Source of the DNA: Gordonia sediminis
GTDB taxonomy: Bacteria; Actinomycetota; Actinomycetes; Mycobacteriales; Mycobacteriaceae
DNA: 64,000 bases
Assembly (NCBI GenBank): GCA_004193205.1
Contig: RZUM01000002.1
Coordinates: 682,001-746,000, forward strand
Reading direction: 5' to 3'
The notes under the pieces are model-generated. The model did no database searches, was not told the DNA's origin, and saw only the letters and a list, made by a program, of their open reading frames with translations. This document shows, piece after piece, positions 17,169-25,970 of the stretch; the first letter of the stretch is position 1; each line of letters starts with the position of its first letter. The translations under genes and the position numbers were made by a program.

Positions 17169-17933
17169 ATGGATCTCGGATTGTCAGGCCGCAAGGCCAT
17201 CGTCACAGGTGCCAGTCGCGGTCTGGGTAAGGCCATCGCCACCCAGCTCGCCGGTGAGGGCGTCGATCTTCTGCTGTGCGCACGTGGCGAGACCGCACTC
17301 AAGGAGACCGCCGAGGAACTGCGCGCAACCGGTGTGACAGTGCAGACGGCGACACTCGACATGTCCGACGAGTCGGCCATTGCTCCGTTCGTCACCTCCG
17401 CGATCGACCTGCTGGGCGGCCTCGACATCGTGGTCTCGAACGCCTCGGTGGGTACCCAGAAGGGGCCGGACCAGTGGGAGAAGAGCTTCCGCGCGGACCT
17501 GCTCGCCTTCGTCCGCCTCGCCGAGGCCGCCGTCCCACTGCTCGCCGACAGCAGCGCCCCCGCCATCGTGTCCATCGGCACCACGTCCGCCTTCGACACG
17601 CTGCCTCCGACCGGCCCGAACTCGTACGGTGCGTCGAAGGCCGCGGTCACACACCACGCGGCCGCGCTCGCCCGATCGCTGGCGCCGCAGGGTATCCGTG
17701 TCAACACCGTCTCGCCCGGACCGATCGAGTTCGTCGGCGGCACCTGGGAGCGGATCAAGGAGCAGCGGACCGAGTTCTACAACGCGGTACAGAGCCGCAT
17801 CCCCCTGGGCCATCTCGGCAGCCCGGAGGATGTGGCGCGCGCGGTGACCTTCCTCGCCAGCCCCGCCGCGTCCTACATCACCGGAACGAACCTCGTCGTC
17901 GACGGCGGTTTCGTGAGCCGCGTGCAGTTCTAG
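17169..17933 (+). CDS. Short-chain dehydrogenase/reductase
   Basis: 254-residue classical SDR: TGASRGLG cofactor motif, VVSNASVG in place of the NNAG motif, catalytic serine in VSIGTTSAF, YGASK active site, ITGTNLVVDGGF at the C-terminus. Starts 34 bp after the DinB-like gene with GGAAAGG as ribosome-binding site. It is one of three SDRs in operons B and C; the sequences are too different to be recent duplicates. Confidence 0.92.
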   Translation: MDLGLSGRKAIVTGASRGLGKAIATQLAGEGVDLLLCARGETALKETAEELRATGVTVQTATLDMSDESAIAPFVTSAIDLLGGLDIVVSNASVGTQKGPDQWEKSFRADLLAFVRLAEAAVPLLADSSAPAIVSIGTTSAFDTLPPTGPNSYGASKAAVTHHAAALARSLAPQGIRVNTVSPGPIEFVGGTWERIKEQRTEFYNAVQSRIPLGHLGSPEDVARAVTFLASPAASYITGTNLVVDGGFVSRVQF

Positions 17934-17941
17934 GAGCAGAC

Positions 17942-18967
17942 ATGCAGAGCACCGCGACGACGACCCGGATGGTGACGCTGGCCGCTCGGCCCACCAAAGA
18001 CCCCGGGCCCGAGCACTTCGACATAGTCACCACCGACCTGCCCGCCCTCGAGGACGGGCAACTGCTCGTACGGAACATCTACATGAGTGTCGACCCGGCG
18101 ATGCGCGGCCGCATGGACACCAGCGAGAAGCACTACACGACCAACTTCCGGGTCGGTGGTCCGCTCGACGGGTCCGCCATCGGTGAAGTGGTGGCGAGCC
18201 GGGCCGCAGGTGTCGAGGCGGGGACCCATGTGCGCCACCGGCTCGGATGGCGCGAATACGCCGTCGTCGACGCGGCTGCGGCCACCACGATCGATCCGAC
18301 CATCGCACCCATGCGGGACTGGCTCGGCATCCTGGGGCAGACCGGCTTCACCGCCTACGTCGGGTTGACCCGGGCCGGCGAACTGGCGTCCGGTGACACC
18401 GTGTTCGTGTCGGCGGCCGCCGGTGCGGTCGGAAGCGCAGCCGGACAGTTCGCCCCGCTGCTGGGTGCCGGTCGTGTCATCGGGAGTGCCGGCGGACCGG
18501 AGAAGGCCCGGCTGCTCGTCGAGGAATTGGGGCTCGACGCCGGCATCGACTATCGGGACGACCTCCCCGCGGGGCTCGCGTCCGCCGCGCCCGACGGAAT
18601 CGACCTCTACTTCGACAACGTAGGTGGCGATCATCTCGTGGCTGCCCTGTACGCCCTGCGCGAGCGCGGGCGGATCGCACTGTGCGGCATGATCTCGGAT
18701 CTGCGGAACCGCGACACGTCGCCCCCGATCAGCCACCTCATCCAGGCCACGCTGAAGCGGCTGACTATCCGCGGTTTCATCGTGCGCGATCACGAGGATC
18801 TCCGCCCCGAGTTCGAGCACCGTGTTGCGGGGTGGCTCCGAGCAGGCGATCTCACGTCGCGGACGACGGTGACTCCAGGCCTCGAGAACGCCCCACAGGC
18901 GTTCGTCTCGATGTTGGCCGGCGGAAACGTCGGCAAGGCACTGGTCCAGATCGGAGACGAGGCGTGA
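17942..18967 (+). CDS. NADP-dependent oxidoreductase (zinc-independent MDR, leukotriene-dehydrogenase type)
   Basis: 341 residues. Family-typical phrases are NIYMSVDPAMRGRM in the N-terminal domain, GQTGFTAYVGL, and the nucleotide-binding VFVSAAAGAVGSAAGQFA. YFDNVGGDHL and GRIALCGMISDL follow. No zinc-ligand cysteines. Such enzymes reduce C=C double bonds of enones or oxidise alcohols. AGGAG 5 bp before the ATG; its stop overlaps the GTG start of the DUF35 gene. Confidence 0.9.
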   Translation: MQSTATTTRMVTLAARPTKDPGPEHFDIVTTDLPALEDGQLLVRNIYMSVDPAMRGRMDTSEKHYTTNFRVGGPLDGSAIGEVVASRAAGVEAGTHVRHRLGWREYAVVDAAAATTIDPTIAPMRDWLGILGQTGFTAYVGLTRAGELASGDTVFVSAAAGAVGSAAGQFAPLLGAGRVIGSAGGPEKARLLVEELGLDAGIDYRDDLPAGLASAAPDGIDLYFDNVGGDHLVAALYALRERGRIALCGMISDLRNRDTSPPISHLIQATLKRLTIRGFIVRDHEDLRPEFEHRVAGWLRAGDLTSRTTVTPGLENAPQAFVSMLAGGNVGKALVQIGDEA

Positions 18968-19371
18968 CGACCCCGACGTCCCATCTCTTCGCCTCGCACG
19001 ACCCAGTGGTCCTGTCCGGTGCACGCTGCACGAAGTGCGCCACGGTGACCTTTCCCATCCAGGACGACTGTCCGCGCTGTTCTGAGCGGTCGATGGCGGT
19101 GTGCGAACTACCGCGTCAAGGTCGTCTGTGGACATGGACCGAACAGACCTTCGCGCCGCGCGCACCATTCGTCGAGCCCCCGACCGGATTCGAGCCGTTC
19201 TGCCTCGGCTACGTCGACCTCGGGGAAGTCATCGTCGAGGCGCGACTCGACGCGACCGCAGCCGAGCTGACCACCGGCATGGACATGCGGCTGGTGGGTT
19301 CGACCTGGCTGGGTCCGGATGGGCAGGAACTGGCGGGCTATGCCTTCGCACCGGTCGGGGAGGACGCGTGA
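18964..19371 (+). CDS. Zn-ribbon/OB-fold (DUF35) partner of the thiolase-like protein
   Basis: 135 residues, GTG start overlapping the previous stop. A rubredoxin-like zinc ribbon with CTKC and CPRC (about residues 26-29 and 40-43) is followed by an OB-fold with LWTWTEQTF and FCLGYVDLGEVIVEARL. DUF35 proteins pair with thiolase-fold enzymes and are needed for acyl-CoA binding or stability, as in the steroid side-chain aldolase Ltp2-ChsH2. The next gene, overlapping by 4 bp, is that thiolase-fold partner. Confidence 0.88.
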   Translation: MTTPTSHLFASHDPVVLSGARCTKCATVTFPIQDDCPRCSERSMAVCELPRQGRLWTWTEQTFAPRAPFVEPPTGFEPFCLGYVDLGEVIVEARLDATAAELTTGMDMRLVGSTWLGPDGQELAGYAFAPVGEDA

Positions 19372-20522
19372 CATCCACGACGGTTTCGGTCGTCGGTCTG
19401 GGCCGGACGCGTTTCGGCCGCCTCGACGAGGACTACAGCGGGCGCCAGATGGGTGTGGACGCCGCGCGCGCCGCGCTCGCGGACGCCGGCCTCACCTGGG
19501 ACGACATCGACTACGCCGTCGGCGGCAGCAACGAATCCGGCAAGCCCGACACCCTGGTGGGCGCGCTCGGCCTCACCGGCATTCCGTTCGTCAACGTTCG
19601 CAACGGTTGCGCGACGGCCACCGTCGCACTCGCGACCGGCGCCCAGGCGATCCGATCCGGCGACGCACAGACGGTACTCGTGGTCGGTTTCGACAAGCAT
19701 GGCCGCGGGGCGTTCGGCTCCCGTCCGGGCGACTACGGGCACGGCGACTGGTACGGCCACGCCGGTCTGATGGTGACCACCCAGTTCTTCGCCATGAAGG
19801 CCCGGCACTACCTCGACACCCACGGGCTTCCCGACGATCTGCTGGGTGAGGTGGCCGCCAAGGCCTTCGCAGCCGGCTCGTCCAACCCCGATGCGTGGCG
19901 CCGCAAGAAGCTCAGTGTCGACGAGGTCATGTCGGCCCGCGTGATCAATCCGCCACTCACGCAGTACATGCTGTGCTCGCCCGGCGAGGGCGCCGTCGCG
20001 GTGGTCCTCACCACCTCCGAGCGCGCCGCCGACCGCCCGCACCGGCCAGTGACCCTGGCCGCCGCGACCATGCGCACACGCCCCTTCGGCTCCTTCGAGG
20101 TCTTCTCGAGCTGGCTGTCCCCCGACACCGGCGCGAGCCCGTCCCCGCTGGCGTCGACGGCCGCCTTCCAGACGGCCGGGATTTCGGCGCGCGACGTCGA
20201 CATCGCACAACTGCAGGACACCGACGCGGGAGCCGAGATCATCCACCTCGCCGAGACCGGTCTGTGCGAACACGGCGAACAGGACGAGCTCATCCGCTCG
20301 GGTGCGACGAGGTCGACCGGACGCATTCCGGTGAACACCGATGGCGGATGCCTCGCCAACGGTGAGCCGGTCGGCGCATCCGGACTGCGACAGGTGCACG
20401 AAATCGTGACCCAGCTGCGCGGCGACGCCGGCGACCGGCAGGTGTCGGGACGCCCCGAGGTCGGATTCACCCACGTCTACGGCGCACCGGGCATCAGTGC
20501 TTGCACCGTGCTGACGGTATGA
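19368..20522 (+). CDS. Thiolase-fold lipid-transfer-type protein (probable retro-aldolase)
   Basis: 384 residues with the thiolase fold. The nucleophile-loop cysteine is present (VRNGCATATVAL, C81). Two other thiolase catalytic elements are altered: the GHP loop reads GEPVGASG (E333 instead of His), and the C-terminal CxGxG reads YGAPG (Y371 in place of Cys). This pattern, with a DUF35 partner encoded directly upstream, resembles SCP2-thiolase-like aldolases such as Ltp2, which cleave hydroxylated side chains of acyl-CoAs. A true thiolytic activity is doubtful. Assignment as aldolase is inference; the family membership is firm. Confidence 0.83.
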   Translation: MTSTTVSVVGLGRTRFGRLDEDYSGRQMGVDAARAALADAGLTWDDIDYAVGGSNESGKPDTLVGALGLTGIPFVNVRNGCATATVALATGAQAIRSGDAQTVLVVGFDKHGRGAFGSRPGDYGHGDWYGHAGLMVTTQFFAMKARHYLDTHGLPDDLLGEVAAKAFAAGSSNPDAWRRKKLSVDEVMSARVINPPLTQYMLCSPGEGAVAVVLTTSERAADRPHRPVTLAAATMRTRPFGSFEVFSSWLSPDTGASPSPLASTAAFQTAGISARDVDIAQLQDTDAGAEIIHLAETGLCEHGEQDELIRSGATRSTGRIPVNTDGGCLANGEPVGASGLRQVHEIVTQLRGDAGDRQVSGRPEVGFTHVYGAPGISACTVLTV

Positions 20523-20535
20523 GGAAGCAGACGAC

Positions 20536-21618
20536 ATGACCCGCACGATGACCGCCTTCCGCCTCACTGATTGGGGCCGGGCGCCCGAGCTGACGACAAT
20601 GCCGGTCCCGACACCCGGCCCCACCGACGTTCTCCTCAAGGTCGGCGGCGCCGGCGCGTGCCGATCGGACGTCCACCTGATGCACCGCGACACGGGACCA
20701 TGGCCGGCCGGTTTCGTCCTGGGCCACGAGAACGCCGGATGGGTGGCCGAGATCGGCAGTGCGGTCAGATCATTCGCGCCCGGCGATGCCGTGGCGGTGA
20801 TGGGCTCGTGGGGATGCGGTGACTGTGCCCGGTGCCGGCAGGGCATCGACCCGTACTGCGATCACCCGCAGAACGCGCCCGCACCCGGCGGCGGTGGCGG
20901 GCTCGGCCTCGACGGCGGGATGGCTGAGTACATGCTCGTCCGCGATGCCGACCGCCACCTCGTCGCGCTCCCCGGCGGCCTCGACCCGGTCCAGGCCGCG
21001 CCGCTGTCGGACGCGGCCCTGACTCCCTACCACGCGGTGCGTCGGTCCCTGCCAAAACTCGCCGACGATGATGCGACCGTGACGGTCATCGGGGTCGGCG
21101 GTCTGGGGTCGTTCGCGGTCCAGGCGCTCGAGGCGATGACCAAAGCCACCGTGATCGCCATCGATCCGCGGGAAACGTCTCGGACCGAGGCCGCTACCGA
21201 CGGGGCGGAGTACTGCTTCGCACCGGGACCCGACACTTCGTCCGACATCCGCGATCTCACCGGCGGCCGCGGGGTGGACGTCGTGCTCGACTTCGTCGGG
21301 TCGGCCGACACCCATGCGCTGGCCGCAGCGATCGTGCGGCCGCTCGGCGACCTGACGATCCTGGGAGCTGGCAGCGGGACGACTGCGGTCGGCTTCGGCA
21401 TCCTGCCCTATGAGGTCTCTGTTCAGACCAGCTACTGGGGCAGCCGTGACGAACTCGCCGACGTCATCGACCTCGCCGCGTCCGGAGTATTGCGAACCCG
21501 CGTGACGACCTACCCGTTGGCGGCGGCGGCGCAGGCTTATCAGGACCTCGCCGAGGGACGGGTTCTCGGCCGCGCCGTCGTCGTCCCGGACGCCGACTCC
21601 CCGAGCGCGCTCACCTGA
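20536..21618 (+). CDS. Zinc-dependent alcohol dehydrogenase
   Basis: 360-residue MDR enzyme. Catalytic zinc ligands are in ACRSDVHLMHRD (Cys) and LGHENAGWV (His-Glu). The structural zinc lobe is in SWGCGDCARCRQGIDPYC. The NAD-binding VIGVGGLGSFAVQ and the acidic residue in AIDPRETSRTE indicate NAD preference. Starts 13 bp after the thiolase-like gene and is probably the last metabolic gene of operon C. Confidence 0.92.
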   Translation: MTRTMTAFRLTDWGRAPELTTMPVPTPGPTDVLLKVGGAGACRSDVHLMHRDTGPWPAGFVLGHENAGWVAEIGSAVRSFAPGDAVAVMGSWGCGDCARCRQGIDPYCDHPQNAPAPGGGGGLGLDGGMAEYMLVRDADRHLVALPGGLDPVQAAPLSDAALTPYHAVRRSLPKLADDDATVTVIGVGGLGSFAVQALEAMTKATVIAIDPRETSRTEAATDGAEYCFAPGPDTSSDIRDLTGGRGVDVVLDFVGSADTHALAAAIVRPLGDLTILGAGSGTTAVGFGILPYEVSVQTSYWGSRDELADVIDLAASGVLRTRVTTYPLAAAAQAYQDLAEGRVLGRAVVVPDADSPSALT

Positions 21619-21673
21619 CTCTCACCCCTCGACAAACACTCCCCACGCGGGACACACCCACAGAGAGATCATC

Positions 21674-22096
21674 ATGGACGAACTCATCCTCGTCGGTGTC
21701 GACGGAAGCGACACCGCGCGGGCCGCCGCACGGCGTGCTGCCGAACTGGCTGCCAAGACGGGCGCAGCACTGCATATCGTCACCGCATTCGAGAAGCACG
21801 AGACCGCCTCGGTCGGGGTCGGAAGCGACCGGACCGCGATCGGCGTCGCCGAGGAGGCCCGGGCGCTGGCCGAAGGGGTCGCCGACGAATTACGCACTCT
21901 CACACCGCTCGTCACGGCCGGAGCGGCACAGGGAACACCCCAGGATGTGCTCCTCGACGAGGCCGAACGCCGCGGGGCGACCCTGATAGTCGTCGGCAAT
22001 CGGCGGATGCAGGGTATCCGACGCGTACTCGGCAGCGTGGCGAACACCGTCGCCCACCACGCTCCGTGCGACGTGTACGTCGTCAAAACGGTCTGA
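21674..22096 (+). CDS. Universal stress protein (UspA domain)
   Basis: 140 residues, single Usp domain: ILVGVDGSDTARAA at the N-terminus and the ATP-binding motif VGNRRMQGIRRVLGSVANTV (G-x2-G-x9-G-S/T) at the C-terminus. Likely an ATP-binding dimer. It follows the alcohol dehydrogenase gene by 55 bp with AGAGAGATCATC before the ATG, and a strong terminator follows, so it closes operon C. Confidence 0.93.
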   Translation: MDELILVGVDGSDTARAAARRAAELAAKTGAALHIVTAFEKHETASVGVGSDRTAIGVAEEARALAEGVADELRTLTPLVTAGAAQGTPQDVLLDEAERRGATLIVVGNRRMQGIRRVLGSVANTVAHHAPCDVYVVKTV

Positions 22097-22111
22097 ATAG
22101 CCTCATCCGGG

Positions 22112-22145
22112 CCCCGGCGTGCGCTCTGCGCATGTCCGGGGTTTT
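22112..22145 (+). terminator. Rho-independent terminator of operon C
   Basis: Outer stem CCCCGG/CCGGGG, inner stem TGCGC-TCT-GCGCA, followed by TTTT. It lies 16 bp after the universal stress protein gene. Confidence 0.85.
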
Positions 22146-22232
22146 GTCGCGCCCAGAGCACGCGCTTCCCGCGCGGCGACCGACAACTCCGGCCGATCAG
22201 GGGTTGAACGTCATCGCGGTTACAGTTATATG

Positions 22233-22254
22233 TAAATGACTACATTTTCATTTA
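22233..22254. promoter_or_regulatory. Inverted repeat before the P450 operon
   Basis: TAAATGA-N8-TCATTTA. The right arm runs directly into the ribosome-binding site AAGGAG of the P450 gene, 13 bp before its GTG. The AT-rich block stands out in this high-GC region. The TetR encoded by the last gene of the operon is the obvious candidate ligand. Confidence 0.6.
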
Positions 22255-22266
22255 AGGAGCGATGCC

Positions 22267-23511
22267 GTGACCACAGCTGCACCCCACGACCTCACGTCCG
22301 ACCTCGCCGCGGTCCTGAGCGGTGACGCCGATGCCATGCGCCGGCAGTTCGAGCTGTACCCCCTGCTGCGTGCCCAGACGCCGGTGTTCGAGCTCGACGG
22401 CGAGATCATCGTGACGCGGCATGAGGACGTACGCATCATCCTCGGTGACCCGCAGACCTTCTCCTCTGCCCGAGACCGCACGCAGATCGGCATCGGCGCC
22501 AACTCGGATCTCACGCCGCAGCAGCGCGCCAAACTCAACGAACTGGCCGACTTCGAGAGCGGCTGGATGAACGACACCGACGATCCCGTTCACGCCGAAC
22601 TCCGCGGACTCGTCCAGTTCGCGTTCACACCGCGGCGCATCGCGGCGATGCGTGAGCTGATCCAGTCCTTCGTCGACGAACTCCTCGATCCCGTCGACGC
22701 CCGCAGCGAGATGGAGCTCGTCGAAGCCCTCTCACATCCGCTGCCACTCAACGTCGTCTGCTCGCTGTTGGGTATCGATCGGGAGCGCAACGCGGACATC
22801 CGGGCGTGGTCCGACGAACTCGCCGTCGCCTTCGACACCGGACACTCGAACCTCGACGCTGCCTACGACGCCTACACGTCGTTCCTCGGACTCGTCACCG
22901 AGATCATCTCGGACCGGCAGACCGACGGAGCCAACGACCTGTTGAGCACGCTGTTCCACGGCAACGACAAGCACTCCGGCCTGAGCGAGAAGCACCTGAC
23001 CGGGATGCTGGTCCTGATGCTATTCGCCGGACACGAGACCACCACAAACCTCATCGGCAACAGCATCATCGCGTTGCAGGACAACCCCGCACAGCTCGAA
23101 TTGCTGCGCGTCCAACCTGATCTCGCCGCGGGTGCGGTCAACGAGTTCCTCCGCCACAACGGTTCGGTCCAGTCGGTGCGGCGCGTGGCCACGCGCGACT
23201 GCGAGATCGGCGGCGTTGCGGTGACAGAGGGGCAGGCCGTCCGGATGCTCCTGGCATCGGCCAACCACGACGAAGAGATATTCACCGATCCGGACACCCT
23301 CGACATCCGGCGCCCCAACGCCGCGCAGCACGTGGGCCTGGGTTACGGAATCCATCGGTGCCTCGGCGCCTGGCTCGCCCGCCTCGAGACCGAGATCGCC
23401 GTGACCACGCTCATCACCCGCTACCCCGCGATGCGGATCAGCGAACCCGTCGAGTGGCGTCCGATGTACACCATGCACGGCCCCAAGAAGCTCCGGCTTC
23501 GACTGCGTTGA
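22267..23511 (+). CDS. Cytochrome P450
   Basis: 414 residues, soluble bacterial class I P450. The I-helix oxygen-activation motif is LFAGHETTTNLIG, the K-helix E-x-x-R is in NEFLRHNG, and the heme-binding loop is LGYGIHRCLG with the thiolate C365. The GTG start is 7 bp after AAGGAG. It monooxygenates a hydrophobic substrate with electrons from the ferredoxin and reductase encoded next. Substrate class not determinable from sequence. Confidence 0.95.
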   Translation: MTTAAPHDLTSDLAAVLSGDADAMRRQFELYPLLRAQTPVFELDGEIIVTRHEDVRIILGDPQTFSSARDRTQIGIGANSDLTPQQRAKLNELADFESGWMNDTDDPVHAELRGLVQFAFTPRRIAAMRELIQSFVDELLDPVDARSEMELVEALSHPLPLNVVCSLLGIDRERNADIRAWSDELAVAFDTGHSNLDAAYDAYTSFLGLVTEIISDRQTDGANDLLSTLFHGNDKHSGLSEKHLTGMLVLMLFAGHETTTNLIGNSIIALQDNPAQLELLRVQPDLAAGAVNEFLRHNGSVQSVRRVATRDCEIGGVAVTEGQAVRMLLASANHDEEIFTDPDTLDIRRPNAAQHVGLGYGIHRCLGAWLARLETEIAVTTLITRYPAMRISEPVEWRPMYTMHGPKKLRLRLR

Positions 23512-23577
23512 GCCGCGACCCCGTTGAGCAAGAGTTCGACGACACTCCCCCACCGATCCAACCCCCAGGAGACACAC

Positions 23578-23898
23578 ATGGCGACAGTGACCTACAACCA
23601 TCACGACGGCACTCAGACCGTCCAACAGGCCGCGGCCGGCGACTCGGTGATGGAGACGGCGGTCAAGAATGGAGTACCCGGGATCGTCGGCGAATGCGGC
23701 GGCGCCCTGATCTGCTCGACCTGCCACGTCTACGTCGACGACGACTGCATCGACGCCACGGGATCGGTAGGGGAGCTCGAGGACGAGATGCTCGACGGGG
23801 TGGCCTCTGACCGCATGCCGAACTCCCGTCTCTCGTGCCAGCTCTCGCCGGAAGCCCTCGGTGATCTGCAGGTCCGGACCCCCGAGCGGCAGTACTGA
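23578..23898 (+). CDS. [2Fe-2S] ferredoxin (adrenodoxin/putidaredoxin type)
   Basis: 106 residues. Cluster ligands are in GECGGALICSTCHVYV (C-x5-C-x2-C), with the fourth cysteine in SRLSCQLSPE. The acidic stretch between, including ELEDEMLDG, is typical for docking to P450s and reductases. ATG at 23578 after CCCAGGAGACACAC; 66 bp after the P450 gene. Carries electrons from the reductase to the P450. Confidence 0.95.
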   Translation: MATVTYNHHDGTQTVQQAAAGDSVMETAVKNGVPGIVGECGGALICSTCHVYVDDDCIDATGSVGELEDEMLDGVASDRMPNSRLSCQLSPEALGDLQVRTPERQY

Positions 23899-25169
23899 TG
23901 GACAACGGAACGCTCGTCGTCGGCTCGGGACAGGCCGGCGTCCAGATCGCGATGTCCCTGCGCGACGCCGGGTACGCCGAAGCCATCACGCTGGTCGGCG
24001 ACGAACCCGAGCTCCCCTACCAGCGGCCACCGGTGTCCAAGGGACTACTCGACCGCAGTGTCACACCGGAATCGATCGTCTTGCGCAACACGTCCTTCTA
24101 CGCCGACCGCGGCATCGCCCTGGTCCGTGACGAACGGATCGTCGAGGTCATCCGGGATCACGCGGCGGGGCATGCCATCAGCGACCGGGGTCGGGAGATC
24201 CCCTTCCGCCACCTCGCTCTCACGACCGGCGCCCGTGTTCGCCCGCTGCGGGTGCCCGGCGCCGATCTCGACGGAGTCACGTATCTGCGCACTCTCGCCG
24301 ACGCGATCAAGGTCGCCGACGCCATGTCCGTCGACGTCACCGGTCCCGCCGACATCGTCGTGGTCGGTGGCGGATTCATCGGGCTGGAGGCTGCGGCGGT
24401 GGCCCGAAAGGCCGGCCATCGGGTGACTGTCGTGGAGGCGGGCGCGCGACTGATGGCACGCGCGGTGTCCGACGAGATCTCCTCGCTCTATCTCCGCGCG
24501 CATCGCGCGCGCGGCGTCGACATCCTCCTTGATACCGGCGTGCAGGGTATCGAGGGCGCCGGTGGGCGCGCCGAGGGTGTGCGGCTCTCCGACGGGCGTG
24601 TTGTGCCGGCCGACCTGGTCATCGTCGGAATCGGTGTCGAGCCGCGCACCGAACTCGCCGAATCGATGGGTCTCGAATGCGCTGGTGGCATCCTGGTCGA
24701 CCAATCGTCGCGCACATCCGATGGCGTAACGGTGGCGGCAGGTGATTGCGTCTCGATGCCCACCCCCATCGTCGGCCGCGACGGCCGGTGCCGGATCGAG
24801 AGCGTCAACAATGCCGTCGAGCAGGCACGCAATGCCGCCAAGTCCCTGCTGGGAACACCCGAGCCCTACCGACTGACTCCGTGGTTCTGGTCCAATCAAG
24901 GCGATCTCGCCCTGCAGATGGTCGGAGACACCGACCCACAGGATCGCACAGTCGTGCTCCGCGGAGAGCCGGACAGCGAGGCACTCTCGGTCCTGTTCTT
25001 CCGCGATCAGCTACTGGTCGGGGCTCAGTGCGTGAACCGACCGGTTGACTTCGTCGGTGTGCGCGGAATACTGGGAAAGAACATGACCGTACCGATCTCG
25101 ACGGCGACCGACCTGTCCGTCCCACTCAGGAAGATGGCGACCGAGCTGACCCCCGAGCCTGTTTCGTGA
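23898..25169 (+). CDS. FAD-dependent ferredoxin reductase
   Basis: 423 residues. FAD-binding GSGQAGVQIA at the N-terminus, YQRPPVSKGLL typical of the putidaredoxin/rhodocoxin reductase group, NAD-binding VVGGGFIGLEAAAVARKAGH, and the second FAD motif VTVAAGDCVSMP. It transfers electrons from NADH to the ferredoxin. The ATG overlaps the ferredoxin stop by 1 bp (TGATG). Confidence 0.94.
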   Translation: MDNGTLVVGSGQAGVQIAMSLRDAGYAEAITLVGDEPELPYQRPPVSKGLLDRSVTPESIVLRNTSFYADRGIALVRDERIVEVIRDHAAGHAISDRGREIPFRHLALTTGARVRPLRVPGADLDGVTYLRTLADAIKVADAMSVDVTGPADIVVVGGGFIGLEAAAVARKAGHRVTVVEAGARLMARAVSDEISSLYLRAHRARGVDILLDTGVQGIEGAGGRAEGVRLSDGRVVPADLVIVGIGVEPRTELAESMGLECAGGILVDQSSRTSDGVTVAAGDCVSMPTPIVGRDGRCRIESVNNAVEQARNAAKSLLGTPEPYRLTPWFWSNQGDLALQMVGDTDPQDRTVVLRGEPDSEALSVLFFRDQLLVGAQCVNRPVDFVGVRGILGKNMTVPISTATDLSVPLRKMATELTPEPVS

Positions 25170-25834
25170 CCGCCGGTTCTCGGACGCCGACTGCGCCACC
25201 GAAGAAGAAGCGGGGTCGTCCACCCAAGCAGAGTAGCGGCGAAACGCGCGAACGCCTGATCGAATCAGCACGTAAGACCTTTGCCCAGAACGGATTCGAC
25301 GGCGCCGCGGTGTCGGAGATCTGCCACGGCGCCGGCATCGGCGCGAGCGCCTTCTATCACCACTTCCCTGACAAGGAGGCGCTCTACGAAGCGGTCTTCG
25401 AGGACACCATCACCCATCTATGGGGAGTCCTCGATGCGCGTGCCCACGGCCACGACACGGCACGAGACGCCATCGCGGCGCTCATCGAGGCAGCCGACGA
25501 GGCCGGCTCCGGACTCCCCTACTACCCGGAGTACCTGACCGGAGTGCCCCTCGAGGCGTCGCGCCATCCGCAATTCCGCGCACTTCTCGGGCGACGAACA
25601 GCCATGCAGCGCCGGACGTTCAACCACATCGCTACTCTCGGACGCACCACCGGGGAGTTCTCCACCACGATGCTCAGCGACGACGAACTCGCCGAGCACC
25701 TGCGCTTCACCGTCATGGGTTGGCTGGTGGAGCGCGGTCTCCAGCTCGACACAGTATCGGTGGAATCCGGTGGACTTCTGCACCTGTTGGGCCTCGATCG
25801 GACGACCGCCGCGGCGCCGGCGCACGGACGATAA
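25166..25834 (+). CDS. TetR/AcrR family regulator of the P450 operon
   Basis: 222 residues, GTG start overlapping the reductase stop (GTGA). A basic, proline-rich N-terminus (PPKKKRGRPPKQ, AT-hook-like) precedes the helix-turn-helix VSEICHGAGIGASAFYHHFP. As last gene of the operon it likely forms an autoregulatory circuit through the palindrome at 22233-22254 (inference). Confidence 0.9.
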   Translation: MTAGSRTPTAPPKKKRGRPPKQSSGETRERLIESARKTFAQNGFDGAAVSEICHGAGIGASAFYHHFPDKEALYEAVFEDTITHLWGVLDARAHGHDTARDAIAALIEAADEAGSGLPYYPEYLTGVPLEASRHPQFRALLGRRTAMQRRTFNHIATLGRTTGEFSTTMLSDDELAEHLRFTVMGWLVERGLQLDTVSVESGGLLHLLGLDRTTAAAPAHGR

Positions 25835-25970
25835 CGGAGAACTCCGGTCTGGAGTCGGTCGTGGGTCCGATGTTCACAGACGCCGTACCAGACTGCCGCG
25901 GGTCAAGAGGCGGGACAAGCGCCGACGATTCTCAGCACCGACTAAGGGACTCATCGATACGTTCCGAACC

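Noticed and set aside
19368-20522. Classical acetyl-CoA acetyltransferase (thiolase) annotation
   Set aside because: The GHP histidine and CxGxG cysteine are replaced, and a DUF35 partner is present, so a lipid-transfer/aldolase-type assignment fits better.
25770-25970. Longer N-terminus for the DUF347 membrane protein
   Set aside because: It would overlap the TetR gene and adds an Arg-rich stretch unlike the family; the ATG at 25971 fits the first helix.
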